Positions 53,694 to 64,000 are shown, numbered from the stretch's first letter. The stretch: DNA of 64,000 bases from Planctomycetaceae bacterium (GCA_012719125.1 JAAYAY010000269.1:1-64000), one strand, 5' to 3'. Notes: generated from the letters alone by a model not told the origin. Numbers and translations: made by a program.

Positions 53694-55350
53694 GCGATTC
53701 TTCTCCCCTTGGTAATGCACCTGGCTGAGAGATCAATTCGACCGCATGGAGCCGCTCCTCGCCGTCCGACAGTCGCATCGCGCCGACCGTCAAACGATCC
53801 AACGTCGGCCCCATCCGTTCCAGAAAGAACGAGGGTTGCAGGCCTATCCAGAAGATCAGCACGACCAATGGAACCAGCGACGCAACTTCCCGCGATGACA
53901 GATCGCGGATCGGCTCCTCCTGTCCCCGGTGATGTTCGACGGCCGGTTCCCGAACGGGACCGAAAAACACCCGCTGGAACATCCACAGCATGTACCAGGC
54001 TCCCAGCACGACGCCGAACACGGCCAGAACGGAAACGGCGCGATAGACGATCGCCGGCCCGGTCAGGTCCTGGGCCCAGGCACGTTGAAAGGCCCCCACG
54101 AGAATCAGCAACTCGCCGGCAAATCCGTTCATGCCCGGCAGCCCGATGCTCGATAGGGTCATCAGCAGCATGAAAAACGATAACACCGGCAACCGCCGCG
54201 CCAGGCCGCTGTAGGCCTTGATTTCGCGCGTATGGTAGCGTTCGTACAACATGCCGACCAGGGCGAACAGTCCGCCCGTCGACAGGCCGTGGTTGATCAT
54301 TTGCAGCACGCCGCCGTCGATCCCCGTTCGATTGAGGGCGAAGATGCCGAGCATGCAGAAACCCAGGTGACTCACGCTCGAATAGGCGATGAGCCGTTTG
54401 ATATCCGACTGGGCCAGGGCAACGAGCGCCCCGTAGATGATTCCCGCGGCCGACAACCCCAGCATCCAGGGCATGCAGATCACGGCCGCATCGGGGAGGA
54501 GCGGCAGACTCAGGCGAACGAAGCCGTAGGTGCCGATCTTCAATAGCACGCCCGCCAAAAGCACGCTTCCGGCCGTAGGGGCTTCGACATGAGCGAGCGG
54601 CAACCAGGTATGTAGCGGGAACAACGGTACCTTGACGGCAAACCCGGCAAACAGGGCGGCGAAGACGACCACTTGCAGCGGCACCGGCATGGGATGCTTC
54701 ACCAGCCCCTCGGTCAGCTCGGGGATCGAAAACGTCATCGCCGACGAATGCTCGAAATTCCACCACACCACGGCCAGCAACCCCAGAAACGTCAGCACGC
54801 TCCCGGCCAATGTGAACAAAAAGAACTTGATCGCCGCGTAGCGCCGCTCGCTGCTTCCCCACACGCCGATCAGGAAGAACAGCGGGATGAGCGTAGCCTC
54901 AAAGAAGACGTAGAACAGAATGATGTCCCGGGCGCAGAACACGCCGGTCATGCCGGTCTGCAGAACCAGCAGGAGCGCGTAGTAAGCTCGGCAATAACGG
55001 TCGATCGCCTTCCAACTTACGGCAATCGCCAGGATCATGAGCAGCGACGTCAAACCGAACAGCCACAGGCTGAGTCCGTCCAATCCGAGGCTGAAAGAGA
55101 CGTCCACCCGGCCCGCCGTGTCGCCGAACCACAGGCTGGTTTCGGAGACGGCGAACTCGTCGGCCCCCGCGGGGAAAGCACCCACGAGAAGCACCGTCAG
55201 GACCAGTGCCAGCAGCGACGTCACCAGCGCCGTCCACCGGCTGAAACTCCGCTCCGCTTCCGCCCGGCGCGACCCAAACAGCGCAATCGCCACCGCTCCC
55301 ACAGTCGGCAGGAAGACGACAATTCGCAACAGGCTCGACCAGTCAAACAT
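53683..55350 (-). CDS. nuoM: NADH-quinone oxidoreductase subunit M
   Basis: The 555-residue subunit has about 14 helices. It shows CARDIILFYVFFEATLIPLFFL, KFFLFTLAGSVLTFLG, FPLHTWLPLAHVEAPTAGSVLLAGVLLKIGTYG (in pieces) and DIKRLIAYSSVSHLGFCMLG, the conserved Lys/Glu pattern of antiporter-like subunit NuoM. It pumps protons in complex I. ATG 55350 (MFDWSSLLRI) is used instead of an upstream TTG at 55371. Its 3' end overlaps nuoN. Confidence 0.95.
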   Translation of the reverse strand: MFDWSSLLRIVVFLPTVGAVAIALFGSRRAEAERSFSRWTALVTSLLALVLTVLLVGAFPAGADEFAVSETSLWFGDTAGRVDVSFSLGLDGLSLWLFGLTSLLMILAIAVSWKAIDRYCRAYYALLLVLQTGMTGVFCARDIILFYVFFEATLIPLFFLIGVWGSSERRYAAIKFFLFTLAGSVLTFLGLLAVVWWNFEHSSAMTFSIPELTEGLVKHPMPVPLQVVVFAALFAGFAVKVPLFPLHTWLPLAHVEAPTAGSVLLAGVLLKIGTYGFVRLSLPLLPDAAVICMPWMLGLSAAGIIYGALVALAQSDIKRLIAYSSVSHLGFCMLGIFALNRTGIDGGVLQMINHGLSTGGLFALVGMLYERYHTREIKAYSGLARRLPVLSFFMLLMTLSSIGLPGMNGFAGELLILVGAFQRAWAQDLTGPAIVYRAVSVLAVFGVVLGAWYMLWMFQRVFFGPVREPAVEHHRGQEEPIRDLSSREVASLVPLVVLIFWIGLQPSFFLERMGPTLDRLTVGAMRLSDGEERLHAVELISQPGALPRGEESRDE

Positions 55351-55387
55351 CAGCTTGCAGATTCCAGTCAAACAACATGACGTTCAT

Positions 55388-55450
55388 AGCTCACAGCTCA
55401 TTGCTCACAGCTCATTGCTCATTGCTCACAGGTCATTGCTCATTGCTCAC
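55388..55450. repeat. GCTCATTGCTCAC direct repeats between nuoL and nuoM
   Basis: Four or five imperfect units of AGCTCATTGCTCAC follow one another and run into the nuoL stop codon. A single inverted copy (GAGCAATGAGC) lies at 60635-60645 in the nuoG-nuoH gap. It is too short and irregular to be a CRISPR array. Confidence 0.75.
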
Positions 55451-57528
55451 ATCCACCCCCAGCCCATAAGCACAGCGGCCAGGAGAACCAACAGTCCAAG
55501 CACCATTCCGACGGCATAAAACGGGACAAGCCCGTTCTGCAACGGCCTTAGTCCGGCGCCCAGCATCGGCGGCATCCGGCCCACGAAGTTCACCGCACGA
55601 TCGATCACGTTCCGGTCAATCCAGTAGCTCGCCGCCGCAATGCCCTGCAAGGGCCAGACGAAGAGCATCTGGTAGATTTCGTCAAAGAAGAATTTCTGCT
55701 TCGACAGAGGATAGAACCCCAACGCTTCTGCCGTCTTGCGAGTCGCGTCGGCCACCGGCCTTCTCGCGGGCCAATAGAACACGGCCGCCAACCCGATTCC
55801 GGCAGCCGCCACGACCTCGCTGGTGAGCATGACCTTCCAGTGAACGCCTTCGTGAATGTGTTCGTGGGCGTGACGGCTCAAGTAGGCAATCGACGGCGTC
55901 TGCCCGAGGAACTCGGCAAACCCGTGGGTGAGTTCAAAATAGACGCCGACCACCGCGGAGCAGACAGCCAGCACGACAAGCGGAAGCGTCATCGCGTTGG
56001 GCGACTCGTGGGCATGGTGCCCCGCTTCACTGGGGATCTCTTCCGGTCCATAGAAGGTGCAGAAGAACGCCCGAAACGTGTAGAACGCCGTGAGCAATGC
56101 GGTGAACACAGCAACCAGGTAGAGCCAGCGATAAAGGGTACCTTCCTGCTCTTCGACGGCTGCGAGAATCAAGTCCTTACTGAAGAACCCCGACAACGGC
56201 AGAACTCCGCTCAAAGTCAGACAGCCCACGAAGAACGTCCAGTGGGTCACCGGCATGATTCGTTTCAATCCGCCGAAGCGGCGGATGTCGATCACGCCCC
56301 CCATGGCATGCATCACGCTTCCGGCCCCCAGGAACAGCAGGGCCTTGAAGAAGGCGTGCGTGAACAGGTGGAACATGCCGGCCGTGATTCCCAGCACCGT
56401 TCCGACGCCCAGGCCGAGGAACATGTAGCCGAGTTGGCTGATCGTCGAGTAGGCCAGGATGCGTTTCAGGTCGGTCTGCGTCAGGGCCACCAGTGCCGCC
56501 ATCAGGGCCGTGAAACCGCCGATCACCGCGACGGTCATTTGCGCATCAACCGAGGCTTGGAACAAAGGCGTGCATCGGGCGACCATGTAGACCCCCGCGG
56601 TCACCATCGTCGCGGCATGGATCAAGGCACTCACGGGCGTGGGGCCTTCCATGGCGTCGGGCAGCCACACGTGCAGCGGAAACTGCGCGCTCTTGCCGCA
56701 CGCCCCCAGCATCAGCAGCAGGCAGATGGCGGTGGCAACTCCGCCGCCCACATAACCGGCCGGGCCGGCCGCAAGCCGCTCCGCACCGAACAGGCCGGCG
56801 ACCACGCTGCCGTCGGCCGCGATCGTGTCGTGGAAGTTGAGGGTCCCGTAGGTCGTCCAGATCAGGAACAGGCCCAACGCGAACCCGAAGTCGCCGATCC
56901 GATTGACCAGAAAGGCCTTCTTGCCCGCCGCCGCGGCCTCGGGTTTCTCATACCAGAAGCCGATCAACAGGTAGCTGCACAACCCCACCGCCTCCCAGAA
57001 CACGTAGAGCAAGACGAAGTTGCTCACCGAAACGAGCATCGACATCGAAAAGACGAACAGCCCGATGAAGCTGAAGAATCGCCAGTAGCCCCGGTCGTCG
57101 TGCATATACCCGATCGAGTAGACCGCCACCAGCAGCGAGATGAAGGTCACCATGGCAAGCATGATCGCCGTCAGCGGATCGGCACGCAGCGTGACGTCGA
57201 TCCGGAAATCGCGAGCGTTCGTCTCGCCGCCCGCGGCCTCGTGGTCGTAGGCGTCGGCGACGGCGGCCCAGGTCCAGAGCGTCACGACCCGCTCGTAACC
57301 GATGGTCTCGTGGGAGGGTCCCTGGCCGTTCTCGCTGGCCGCAGGCAATCCGCTTCGCACGGCAAACAACAGAATGACGGAAGCGGCGAAAGCACCAGCA
57401 ATTCCCGCCACGACGGGAAGGTGACTCTTGCCGCGCAACACTCGGGGCCCCAGCGCAGCAGCCACCGCGGCCCCTGCCAGAGGCAGGCCCGGGATGAGAA
57501 CCAGCAACCATGGGATCGAGTTCTGCAT
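55447..57528 (-). CDS. nuoL: NADH-quinone oxidoreductase subunit L
   Basis: The 693-residue subunit is the largest antiporter-like one, with about 16 helices. Typical motifs include FVLLYVFWEAVGLCSYLLIGF, KKAFLVNRIGDFGFALGLF, FPLHVWLPDAMEGPTPVSALIHAATMVTAGVY (in pieces), DLKRILAYSTISQLGYMFLG, and a long amphipathic C-terminal part (about 560-690). It is the distal proton channel of complex I. ATG 57528 lies 8 nt after the nuoK stop; a TTG at 57540 is the alternative. The stop codon falls in the last copy of a direct-repeat array. Confidence 0.95.
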   Translation of the reverse strand: MQNSIPWLLVLIPGLPLAGAAVAAALGPRVLRGKSHLPVVAGIAGAFAASVILLFAVRSGLPAASENGQGPSHETIGYERVVTLWTWAAVADAYDHEAAGGETNARDFRIDVTLRADPLTAIMLAMVTFISLLVAVYSIGYMHDDRGYWRFFSFIGLFVFSMSMLVSVSNFVLLYVFWEAVGLCSYLLIGFWYEKPEAAAAGKKAFLVNRIGDFGFALGLFLIWTTYGTLNFHDTIAADGSVVAGLFGAERLAAGPAGYVGGGVATAICLLLMLGACGKSAQFPLHVWLPDAMEGPTPVSALIHAATMVTAGVYMVARCTPLFQASVDAQMTVAVIGGFTALMAALVALTQTDLKRILAYSTISQLGYMFLGLGVGTVLGITAGMFHLFTHAFFKALLFLGAGSVMHAMGGVIDIRRFGGLKRIMPVTHWTFFVGCLTLSGVLPLSGFFSKDLILAAVEEQEGTLYRWLYLVAVFTALLTAFYTFRAFFCTFYGPEEIPSEAGHHAHESPNAMTLPLVVLAVCSAVVGVYFELTHGFAEFLGQTPSIAYLSRHAHEHIHEGVHWKVMLTSEVVAAAGIGLAAVFYWPARRPVADATRKTAEALGFYPLSKQKFFFDEIYQMLFVWPLQGIAAASYWIDRNVIDRAVNFVGRMPPMLGAGLRPLQNGLVPFYAVGMVLGLLVLLAAVLMGWGWM

Positions 57529-57536
57529 GGACTGAC

Positions 57537-57986
57537 TCAAACGTGGGGACGGTGGTCGGTGTCTTCGCGATCGATCTCGGGCTCGATTCCGGCAGGCACG
57601 AGTCGCGGCCAGGCAGCCGTATCGCCCGGCGGCGGTTCGGGAATCTCTTCATCGACGTAGGCCGGCTGATTCGCCTCGCGAAGGTGGTGCCAGACGGCGA
57701 TATCCAGACTGCCCGACGCCCGGAACAGCATGAGAATCAGAGCCAGGGCGATCGCCGCTTCACATGCCGCAACGGTGATGATGAACACGACGAACATCTG
57801 CCCGCCGAAATCGTTGTGGTATCGCGACCAGGCCACCAGGCTGACCGAAATGCCCTGCAACATCATCTCGGCCGCCAGGAACATGACGATCATGTTCCGC
57901 CGGCTCAAGAAGCCGATCGCACCGATGCCGAACAGCACGGCGCCGACGACCAGGTAGTTGTTGAGTAGCGCCAGTTCGTTATTCAC
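57537..57986 (-). CDS. nuoK: NADH-quinone oxidoreductase subunit K
   Basis: The 149-residue protein has three helices with the NuoK motif FGIGAIGFLSRRNMIVMFLAAEMMLQ and the conserved second Glu in TVAACEAAIALALIL. The soluble C-terminal tail of about 50 residues (EEIPEPPPGDTAAWPRL) is longer than in the E. coli protein (100 residues). NuoK forms part of the membrane proton path. The GTG at 57986 (VNNELALLNN) is chosen because upstream sequence contains the repeat region and looks non-coding. Confidence 0.9.
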   Translation of the reverse strand: MNNELALLNNYLVVGAVLFGIGAIGFLSRRNMIVMFLAAEMMLQGISVSLVAWSRYHNDFGGQMFVVFIITVAACEAAIALALILMLFRASGSLDIAVWHHLREANQPAYVDEEIPEPPPGDTAAWPRLVPAGIEPEIDREDTDHRPHV

Positions 57987-58003
57987 TACACGTGGTCCAA
58001 ATC

Positions 58004-58076
58004 CGAAATACGAATCTCGAAATACGAAATAAATCCAAAACCGGAAGCACCAATGTTTCAAATTGGCTCATTCCGG
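58004..58076. repeat. CGAAATACGAA direct repeats and a hairpin between nuoJ and nuoK
   Basis: CGAAATACGAA occurs at 58004-58014 and 58018-58028 (14-nt period). A hairpin follows, with CCGGAA (58041-58046) against TTCCGG (58071-58076) and CCAAT against ATTGG inside, and reaches into the 3' end of nuoJ. It lies in an otherwise tight operon. Confidence 0.6.
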
Positions 58077-58844
58077 CGTTATTGGCCGCGTCCTGTTCGC
58101 GGAGGGTTCTTTCATGTTACTTGCCGGAGGACTACTCGACGGTTGAGTGGGTCTACCGCCCGCCACAATGGCGGCCGCCCCGATCAACGCCGCCAGCAGC
58201 AGCACTCCGCCGACCTGCACCGCGATCAGATGGGGACCGAACATCTCACGGCCCAGGGCCGCCACGTGTCTCTCGTTCAGCACGCCCGCGGCCAGCTCGG
58301 CCTCGCTCGGCGCGAGGGACCGTGGAGCGGCAGCCTCTTCGGCCATCATGCTGCCGATCGACGCCGTCAGGATTCCGATCAGCACCACCCCGGCAACTGC
58401 CGACAGCAGACCTTCCCAACTCAGCCGGTCGTAGACGGCACGCCCCGACGGTTCCGCCAGCATCAGCACGAACAGGAAAGTCACCAGGATCGCCCCGGCA
58501 TAGACGACGACTGTGGCGACGGCCAGAAACTGCGCTCCCTGGAGCAGAAACAACCCCGCCGTGCCCAGCAACGTCATGGCAAACCAGACGGCGCAGTACA
58601 CTGGGTTCCGCAGGCTGACCGCAGCCGCGGCCGACACGATCGTCACCCCGGCGATCACGTAGAACAGCCCCTGCACGGTCATGCCGCCGATCATCGGCAG
58701 CCGCGACGCAATCAGTCCCAGAGCCGCTGCCGCCGCCGCGCCGCCGGCCATCCGGCCGCGCAGACTGGGCCGCGGCAGCAGGAGCCACATTCCCAGGGCT
58801 CCCAGCAACACGGCCGGCACGATGGTTTGCAGCGACTGGTTCAA
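58068..58844 (-). CDS. nuoJ: NADH-quinone oxidoreductase subunit J
   Basis: The 258-residue protein is read from a TTG at 58844 preceded by GGAG eight nt upstream and overlapping the nuoI stop. It has five helices or more, with GLFYVIAGVTIVSAAAAVSLRNPVYCAVWFAMTLLGTAGLFLL (in pieces), which matches NuoJ helices 1-3, including AQFLAVATVVVYAGAILVTFLFVLML. The first about 45 residues add one extra hydrophobic helix relative to E. coli NuoJ. The C-terminal tail is rich in Pro and Ser. It is part of the membrane arm of complex I. Confidence 0.88.
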   Translation of the reverse strand: MNQSLQTIVPAVLLGALGMWLLLPRPSLRGRMAGGAAAAAALGLIASRLPMIGGMTVQGLFYVIAGVTIVSAAAAVSLRNPVYCAVWFAMTLLGTAGLFLLQGAQFLAVATVVVYAGAILVTFLFVLMLAEPSGRAVYDRLSWEGLLSAVAGVVLIGILTASIGSMMAEEAAAPRSLAPSEAELAAGVLNERHVAALGREMFGPHLIAVQVGGVLLLAALIGAAAIVAGGRPTQPSSSPPASNMKEPSANRTRPITPE

Positions 58845-59386
58845 TTCGTCTTCTCCGTTCGGTCTCGCTCGCGAACCGATCGCATCGGTTCGGCGTCCTT
58901 GGTCTGGTCGTAGACGCTCAGCAGCTTCTGCTTGTCGAAAATCATCTCTTCCCGGCTCTTGCCTGAAAGATCGTAGAGACTCGTCAATTCGATCGCATCG
59001 ACGGGACAGGCTTCTTCGCACATCCCGCAGAAGATACAGCGAAGCTCGTCGATGGTAAAGCTCTGGGGATACTTTTCCCGGTCCGGCCACGGACTCTCGG
59101 CCGCAACGATGTCGATGCAGTGCGCCGGGCAGGCCGTTGAACAGAGGAAACATGCCACGCACTTCACACTCCCCTGCTCGTCGCGATTCAACCGGTGTAC
59201 GCCCCGGTAACCGAGCGGGTCGGCCATCGCGTGGCGTTCCTCGGGAGTCTGCACGGTCATCTTGGGGCCGACAAGATGTTTCAGAGTCGTAGTGATCCCA
59301 CCCACGATCAGCGGGATGTACGACTTGCCCGCCAGTCCCAGGGCCGGCTCTTCCACCCACTTGATGTTCTTGTCGTCGGAGTTCAT
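58841..59386 (-). CDS. nuoI: NADH-quinone oxidoreductase subunit I (2x 4Fe-4S)
   Basis: This 181-residue ferredoxin-like subunit holds two 4Fe-4S motifs, CVACFLCSTACP and CIFCGMCEEACP, as in NuoI clusters N6a and N6b. The start at 59386 (MNSDDKNIKW) overlaps the nuoH stop as ATGA; the frame is open further upstream but lacks family sequence. It passes electrons from NuoG towards the quinone site. Confidence 0.95.
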   Translation of the reverse strand: MNSDDKNIKWVEEPALGLAGKSYIPLIVGGITTTLKHLVGPKMTVQTPEERHAMADPLGYRGVHRLNRDEQGSVKCVACFLCSTACPAHCIDIVAAESPWPDREKYPQSFTIDELRCIFCGMCEEACPVDAIELTSLYDLSGKSREEMIFDKQKLLSVYDQTKDAEPMRSVRERDRTEKTN

Positions 59387-60612
59387 GGCGAGGCGGCCTC
59401 CTTCGTGTCCAGATCGGCGGCCGCGGGGCCCAGACGCGGGCGATTGTCCGACGCGGCGGGGACGAGCAACGTCGTTACCAGCCACGACGCCACAAGCAAC
59501 ACCCACCCCCCTATCGCCATCACGATCCATTCATTCGCGCCGGAGAATCGAGGCCGGCCGTACTCAATCCAGAAGGCAAGGCCGACCAGATTGACCAGCC
59601 CCAGCGGCAACATGACCTTCCACGCCAGGCTCATGAGCTGGTCGAAACGGAATCGCGGCCAACTCCAACGGGCCACCATGAAGAACAGCACCACGAGCAT
59701 GAACTTGGCCAGCAAGACGACAACGCGAAGCAGAGCCACGCCGATGCCGGCAACCGGCTCGCTGCCCGTCAGCCCCCAGAAGTGCCACCCGCCGAAGAAC
59801 AACAACACGATCAGAAACGACGCGGCCACCATGTGCAGGTATTCCGCCACCAGGAACATCATCAGCTTGATGCCCGAGTATTCCGTGTGGTAACCGCCGA
59901 CCAGTTCCTGCTCCGTTTCCGCCAGATCGAAGGGCAAACGCCCCGCTTCGGCAAAGGCCGCCACGAGAAACACCAGGAATCCCAGCGGCTGGGTGAAGAC
60001 GTTCCACACGCCCGTCTCCGCCTGCGATTGAACGATCTCATCGAGCCGCAACGAACCGCTTGCGAGAACCACGCCCAGAATCCCCAGGCCAAGCGGAATC
60101 TCGTAGGAGATCAACTGGGCGGCGCTGCGCATCCCGCCGAAAAAAGCGTACTTGTTGTTGCTGGCCCAACTGCCGAGCACCACGCCGTACACGGCGATGC
60201 TGCCCACGGCAAAGATGTAAACGATTCCCACGTCGAGACCCGGCATCACCACCAGGGCAATGGGCTCCCAGCCTTCAATTCCCAGATCGACGGCCCCGAA
60301 AGGCACCGCGGCAAACAGAACGATTGCCGCGACGAACATGGCCGACGGCGCCAGCACGTAGAGCCAGCGGTTCACATGGCCGGGGATGAACTCTTCCTTG
60401 AAGATGAACTTCACCCCGTCCGCAATCGGCTGGCCGAGCCCGAAGATGCGGATATTCGTCAGCGGGATGCCGACGCGATTGGGACCGCGACGATCCTGGA
60501 TCCAGGCAGCCACGCGGCGCTCCAGCAACACCAGATAGGCCGCCGCCGTCATCAATCCGCCGATGATGACGAAGATCTTGATCAGGGCTTCAAGGAGGAT
60601 CCACATAGACAT
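59383..60612 (-). CDS. nuoH: NADH-quinone oxidoreductase subunit H
   Basis: The 409-residue membrane subunit has about nine helices and NuoH hallmarks: LLERRVAAWIQDRRGPNRVG, ADGVKFIFKEEFIPG, and EAGRLPFDLAETEQELVGGY, which lies by the quinone channel. It contributes the E-channel and quinone tunnel of complex I. It overlaps nuoI by 4 nt. The start is at 60612, with a second ATG two codons on. Confidence 0.95.
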   Translation of the reverse strand: MSMWILLEALIKIFVIIGGLMTAAAYLVLLERRVAAWIQDRRGPNRVGIPLTNIRIFGLGQPIADGVKFIFKEEFIPGHVNRWLYVLAPSAMFVAAIVLFAAVPFGAVDLGIEGWEPIALVVMPGLDVGIVYIFAVGSIAVYGVVLGSWASNNKYAFFGGMRSAAQLISYEIPLGLGILGVVLASGSLRLDEIVQSQAETGVWNVFTQPLGFLVFLVAAFAEAGRLPFDLAETEQELVGGYHTEYSGIKLMMFLVAEYLHMVAASFLIVLLFFGGWHFWGLTGSEPVAGIGVALLRVVVLLAKFMLVVLFFMVARWSWPRFRFDQLMSLAWKVMLPLGLVNLVGLAFWIEYGRPRFSGANEWIVMAIGGWVLLVASWLVTTLLVPAASDNRPRLGPAAADLDTKEAASP

Positions 60613-60648
60613 TAAGCTTTGAGCTGTAAGCGTTGAGCAATGAGCTTG

Positions 60649-62256
<1,608 letters not shown>

Positions 62257-62299
62257 GATGGTGATTGGTTAATGGTTTTGAGGACGGCGTACGGACACT

Positions 62300-62374
62300 G
62301 TTGGAGTTCAGGCTTTAGCCTGCTGACCTGTGTTCGGTATTCTATTCACGGCAGGCCAAAGCCTGGACTCCAAC
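62300..62374. repeat. dispersed palindromic repeat (GGAGTTCAGGCTTTAGC family), copy 2
   Basis: Arms at 62300-62323 and 62351-62374 form a 24-bp stem with a couple of mismatches. The loop resembles that of copy 1 (23615-23693), confirming a shared origin. It sits inside the nuo operon between nuoF and nuoG. Confidence 0.8.
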
Positions 62375-62394
62375 GGGGTGCAAAGGGCAACTGA

Positions 62395-62422
62395 GCAGGC
62401 TAAAGCCTGGACTCCAACGGGC
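62395..62422. repeat. half-copy of the same repeat
   Basis: A single right arm of the GGAGTTCAGGC family, 28 bp (GCAGGCTAAAGCCTGG...), follows copy 2 at a distance of about 20 nt. It appears to be a partial unit or a remnant. Confidence 0.7.
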
Positions 62423-62440
62423 GACGTATGTTCTCGGTTT

Positions 62441-63796
62441 TCAATGGGTTGTCATTGCGGGCATGGCAATTGCCGGTTGGATGTCGGCATACCCCGCGGG
62501 ATTGGTCTGTTTCACATAGTCTTCCAGTTCGTCGCGGAACTTGGCCAACGCCGTCTTGATCGGCCAGGCGGCGCCGTCGGCCAGGCCGCAGATCGTCGTG
62601 CCCGGGATGATCCCGATCGAATCGCCGATCTCGCCCAGCAGTTCCAGATCCTTGAGACGGCCCCGTCCCGCCTTGATTCGTTCGACCATCGACAGCGCCC
62701 AGTGCGTGCCTTCGCGGCACGGCGTGCATTGCCCGCAGCTCTCGTGGGCAAAAAAACGGCAACTGTTGTACAGAAAGTCGATGATCGGATAGGTCTCATC
62801 GAGCACGATCGCGCCGGCCGTCCCCAGCCCCAGGCAGCCGGCCTGCACCGGACCGTCGAAGTCGAGCGGCGTATCGAGTTGATCCGCCGCGAGCAGCCCC
62901 GTGCTCAAGCCCCCGGGCACCACGGCCTTGACCTTGCGGCCTTTCCACACGCCCCCGGCGAAACGGTCGACCAATTCGCGGCACGGCAATCCCAAGGGCG
63001 CCTCGTAGACCCCCGGCCGGTTCACGTGCCCGCTCACCTGGTAGAGCTTCGGTCCGTAGCTGCCCGGATCCCGCGGATTGTGCGGATCGGCCGGCGTGCC
63101 GATCGACTTGAACCATTCCGGCCCCCGGTCGACGATATGCTTCACGCAGGCCATCGTTTCCACGTTGTTGACGACGGTCGGCTTGCGGAACAGGCCTTCG
63201 ACGGCCGGGAACGGCGGCTTGATCCGGGGCCAGGCCCGCTTGCCCTCGAGACTCTCGATCAGGCCGGTCTCTTCGCCGCAGACATAGGCCGCCGCCCCGC
63301 GATGAACGTACACATCGAGCGAGAAGTCGGTCCCCAGCACGTTCTTTCCCAGATAACCGGCGCCGTAGCACTCGTCAATCGCCGCCTGGAGCCTCGCAAG
63401 GCTCTTCGGGTACTCGTAACGCAGATAGACGTAGGCCGTCGACGCTCGCGTGGCGAAGCTGCTGAGGATCGTGCCCTCCAACACCTGGTGCGGATCTTCC
63501 TCCAACAGCACGCGGTTGCAGAACGTTCCGGGTTCGCTTTCGTCGGCATTGACGCACAGGTAAACGGGGCCGGGGTGATCGTCGGGCAGAAACGACCATT
63601 TGAGCCCCGTGGGGAAGCCCGCCCCGCCGCGTCCTCGCAGATTGCTGGCACGAACCGTCGTGATCAAGTCGTCGGGCGACTTGTCTTTGAGCGTCTCTCT
63701 GAGCGCGCGATAGCCCCCGACAGCCTCATACGCCTTGAGCGTATGGCTGTTGTCTTTACCGACGTTCGCCAAGAGTACGGGTTCGAATTCAGCCAC
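62441..63796 (-). CDS. nuoF: NADH-quinone oxidoreductase subunit F
   Basis: The 451-residue subunit contains the FMN/NADH site RGRGGAGFPTGLKW and, near the C-terminus, the 4Fe-4S motif ESCGQCTPCREGTHW with a distal Cys in GTTICGLADGAAWP. It oxidises NADH and passes electrons to cluster N3. nuoE lies just upstream (about 50 nt). The gap of 184 nt downstream to nuoG contains dispersed palindromes. Confidence 0.96.
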   Translation of the reverse strand: MAEFEPVLLANVGKDNSHTLKAYEAVGGYRALRETLKDKSPDDLITTVRASNLRGRGGAGFPTGLKWSFLPDDHPGPVYLCVNADESEPGTFCNRVLLEEDPHQVLEGTILSSFATRASTAYVYLRYEYPKSLARLQAAIDECYGAGYLGKNVLGTDFSLDVYVHRGAAAYVCGEETGLIESLEGKRAWPRIKPPFPAVEGLFRKPTVVNNVETMACVKHIVDRGPEWFKSIGTPADPHNPRDPGSYGPKLYQVSGHVNRPGVYEAPLGLPCRELVDRFAGGVWKGRKVKAVVPGGLSTGLLAADQLDTPLDFDGPVQAGCLGLGTAGAIVLDETYPIIDFLYNSCRFFAHESCGQCTPCREGTHWALSMVERIKAGRGRLKDLELLGEIGDSIGIIPGTTICGLADGAAWPIKTALAKFRDELEDYVKQTNPAGYADIQPAIAMPAMTTH

Positions 63797-63846
63797 CGGT
63801 CACCAATTCTCTCAACTGCGACAGGCCAACGTCTTGCCGTTGAAAT

Positions 63847-64000
63847 TCACGTATCACCGCGAACGCGATCGACGAAGGCGTCGATCTTCTCACGCGTCAG
63901 GTCTCCGATCAACTCGCTGCCGGCCAGCATGGCGGGCGCGAAGTCGCACGCGCCAAGGCACTCGGCAAACTCGAGCGAGAACAGCCCGTCCTCCGTCGTC
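63847..64000 (-). CDS. nuoE: NADH-quinone oxidoreductase subunit E (C-terminal part, cut by window edge)
   Basis: The last about 50 residues are visible. They contain ECLGACDFAPAML, the second half of the NuoE 2Fe-2S ligand set, followed by a short helix (LTREKIDAFVDRV) and a stop. It lies just upstream of nuoF, as in standard nuo operons. The N-terminal half, with the other two cysteines, is outside the window. Confidence 0.9.
   Translation of the reverse strand, partial: TTEDGLFSLEFAECLGACDFAPAMLAGSELIGDLTREKIDAFVDRVRGDT

Noticed and set aside
55388-55450. Possible CRISPR array
   Set aside because: The GCTCATTGCTCAC units are too short and irregular, have no spacers of constant length, and no cas gene is present.
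55840-57660. Plus-strand frame of about 600 codons opposite nuoL
   Set aside because: Shadow of nuoL produced by high GC third positions; the product is low-complexity His/Arg/Gln-rich.

Overview
The window is GC-rich and gene-dense and looks like a chromosomal segment of a planctomycete. Support for this comes from a complete outer-membrane and LPS toolkit (lpxB, an Mla-type MCE/ATPase/permease cluster, a RfaE-like sugar kinase), ClpC, ThyX, an N-terminally extended ThiE, PEGA and PP2C proteins, membrane proteins with a QFSLRFL-type motif, and many short dispersed palindromic repeats between genes. A Pirellulales-like source is my guess. Nothing in the window (no rRNA or tRNA) fixes the taxon.

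Layout. 1-5.2 kb, minus strand: the start of a polysaccharide pyruvyl transferase, then a tight set of a secreted WbsX/GH99-like plus M14 carboxypeptidase fusion, a membrane-anchored Hint-nuclease toxin and its double-CXXCG immunity protein. 5.3-8.5 kb: an orphan adenine-specific DNA methyltransferase and a cysteine-rich exported protein. 8.9-10.8 kb, plus strand: a HAD phosphatase and a RfaE-like PfkB kinase with overlapping ends. 11-15.4 kb, minus strand: an NtrB/NtrC-like two-component system and a class I aminotransferase. 16-18.2 kb: a small membrane protein, miaB and a ParE-type toxin-antitoxin pair. 18.5-24 kb: glnE, two tandem paralogous membrane proteins, and a PII protein gene on the other strand, so two nitrogen-signalling genes lie close together. 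24.5-27.7 kb: murJ, a small conserved-looking protein and thyX. 28.1-29.9 kb: a three-gene cassette of a dual-OB-like protein and two DUF488 proteins. 30-32.2 kb: a divergent PP2C phosphatase and PEGA lipoprotein. 32.4-35.4 kb: the Mla-like lipid transporter. 35.7-42.6 kb: clpC, a membrane/TPR-like protein, then a Clp-N/ThiD2/ThiE fusion coupled to dinB and a CYTH protein. 42.7-48.6 kb: a GDPD-like protein, an FtsX-type permease, a BASS transporter, lpxB and a site-2 protease. 48.75 kb: a 41-residue lysine/alanine-rich histone-like protein ending in four cysteines. 49-64 kb, minus strand: the complex I genes nuoE (partial) to nuoN in canonical order, followed in the same direction by a PAS/AAA/Fis regulator, a degenerate receiver protein and an Mrp-type Fe-S carrier.

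How it fits together. The nuo operon and Mrp form a respiratory block. Mrp is related to the complex I assembly factor Ind1/NUBPL, so its position is meaningful. The lpxB, Mla and heptose-kinase-like genes point to an LPS-containing outer membrane. glnE and glnB belong to nitrogen control.

The most unusual content is: the DUF488/dual-OB cassette; the secreted bifunctional enzyme directly upstream of a toxin/immunity pair; the Clp-N domains fused to thiamine synthesis enzymes about 1 kb from clpC; the Cys4-tailed histone-like peptide; an enhancer-binding-like regulator without GAFTGA at the end of the nuo operon; and dispersed repeats inside operons, one of which supplies the last codons of murJ. 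All family calls come from reading motifs; no database search was run.
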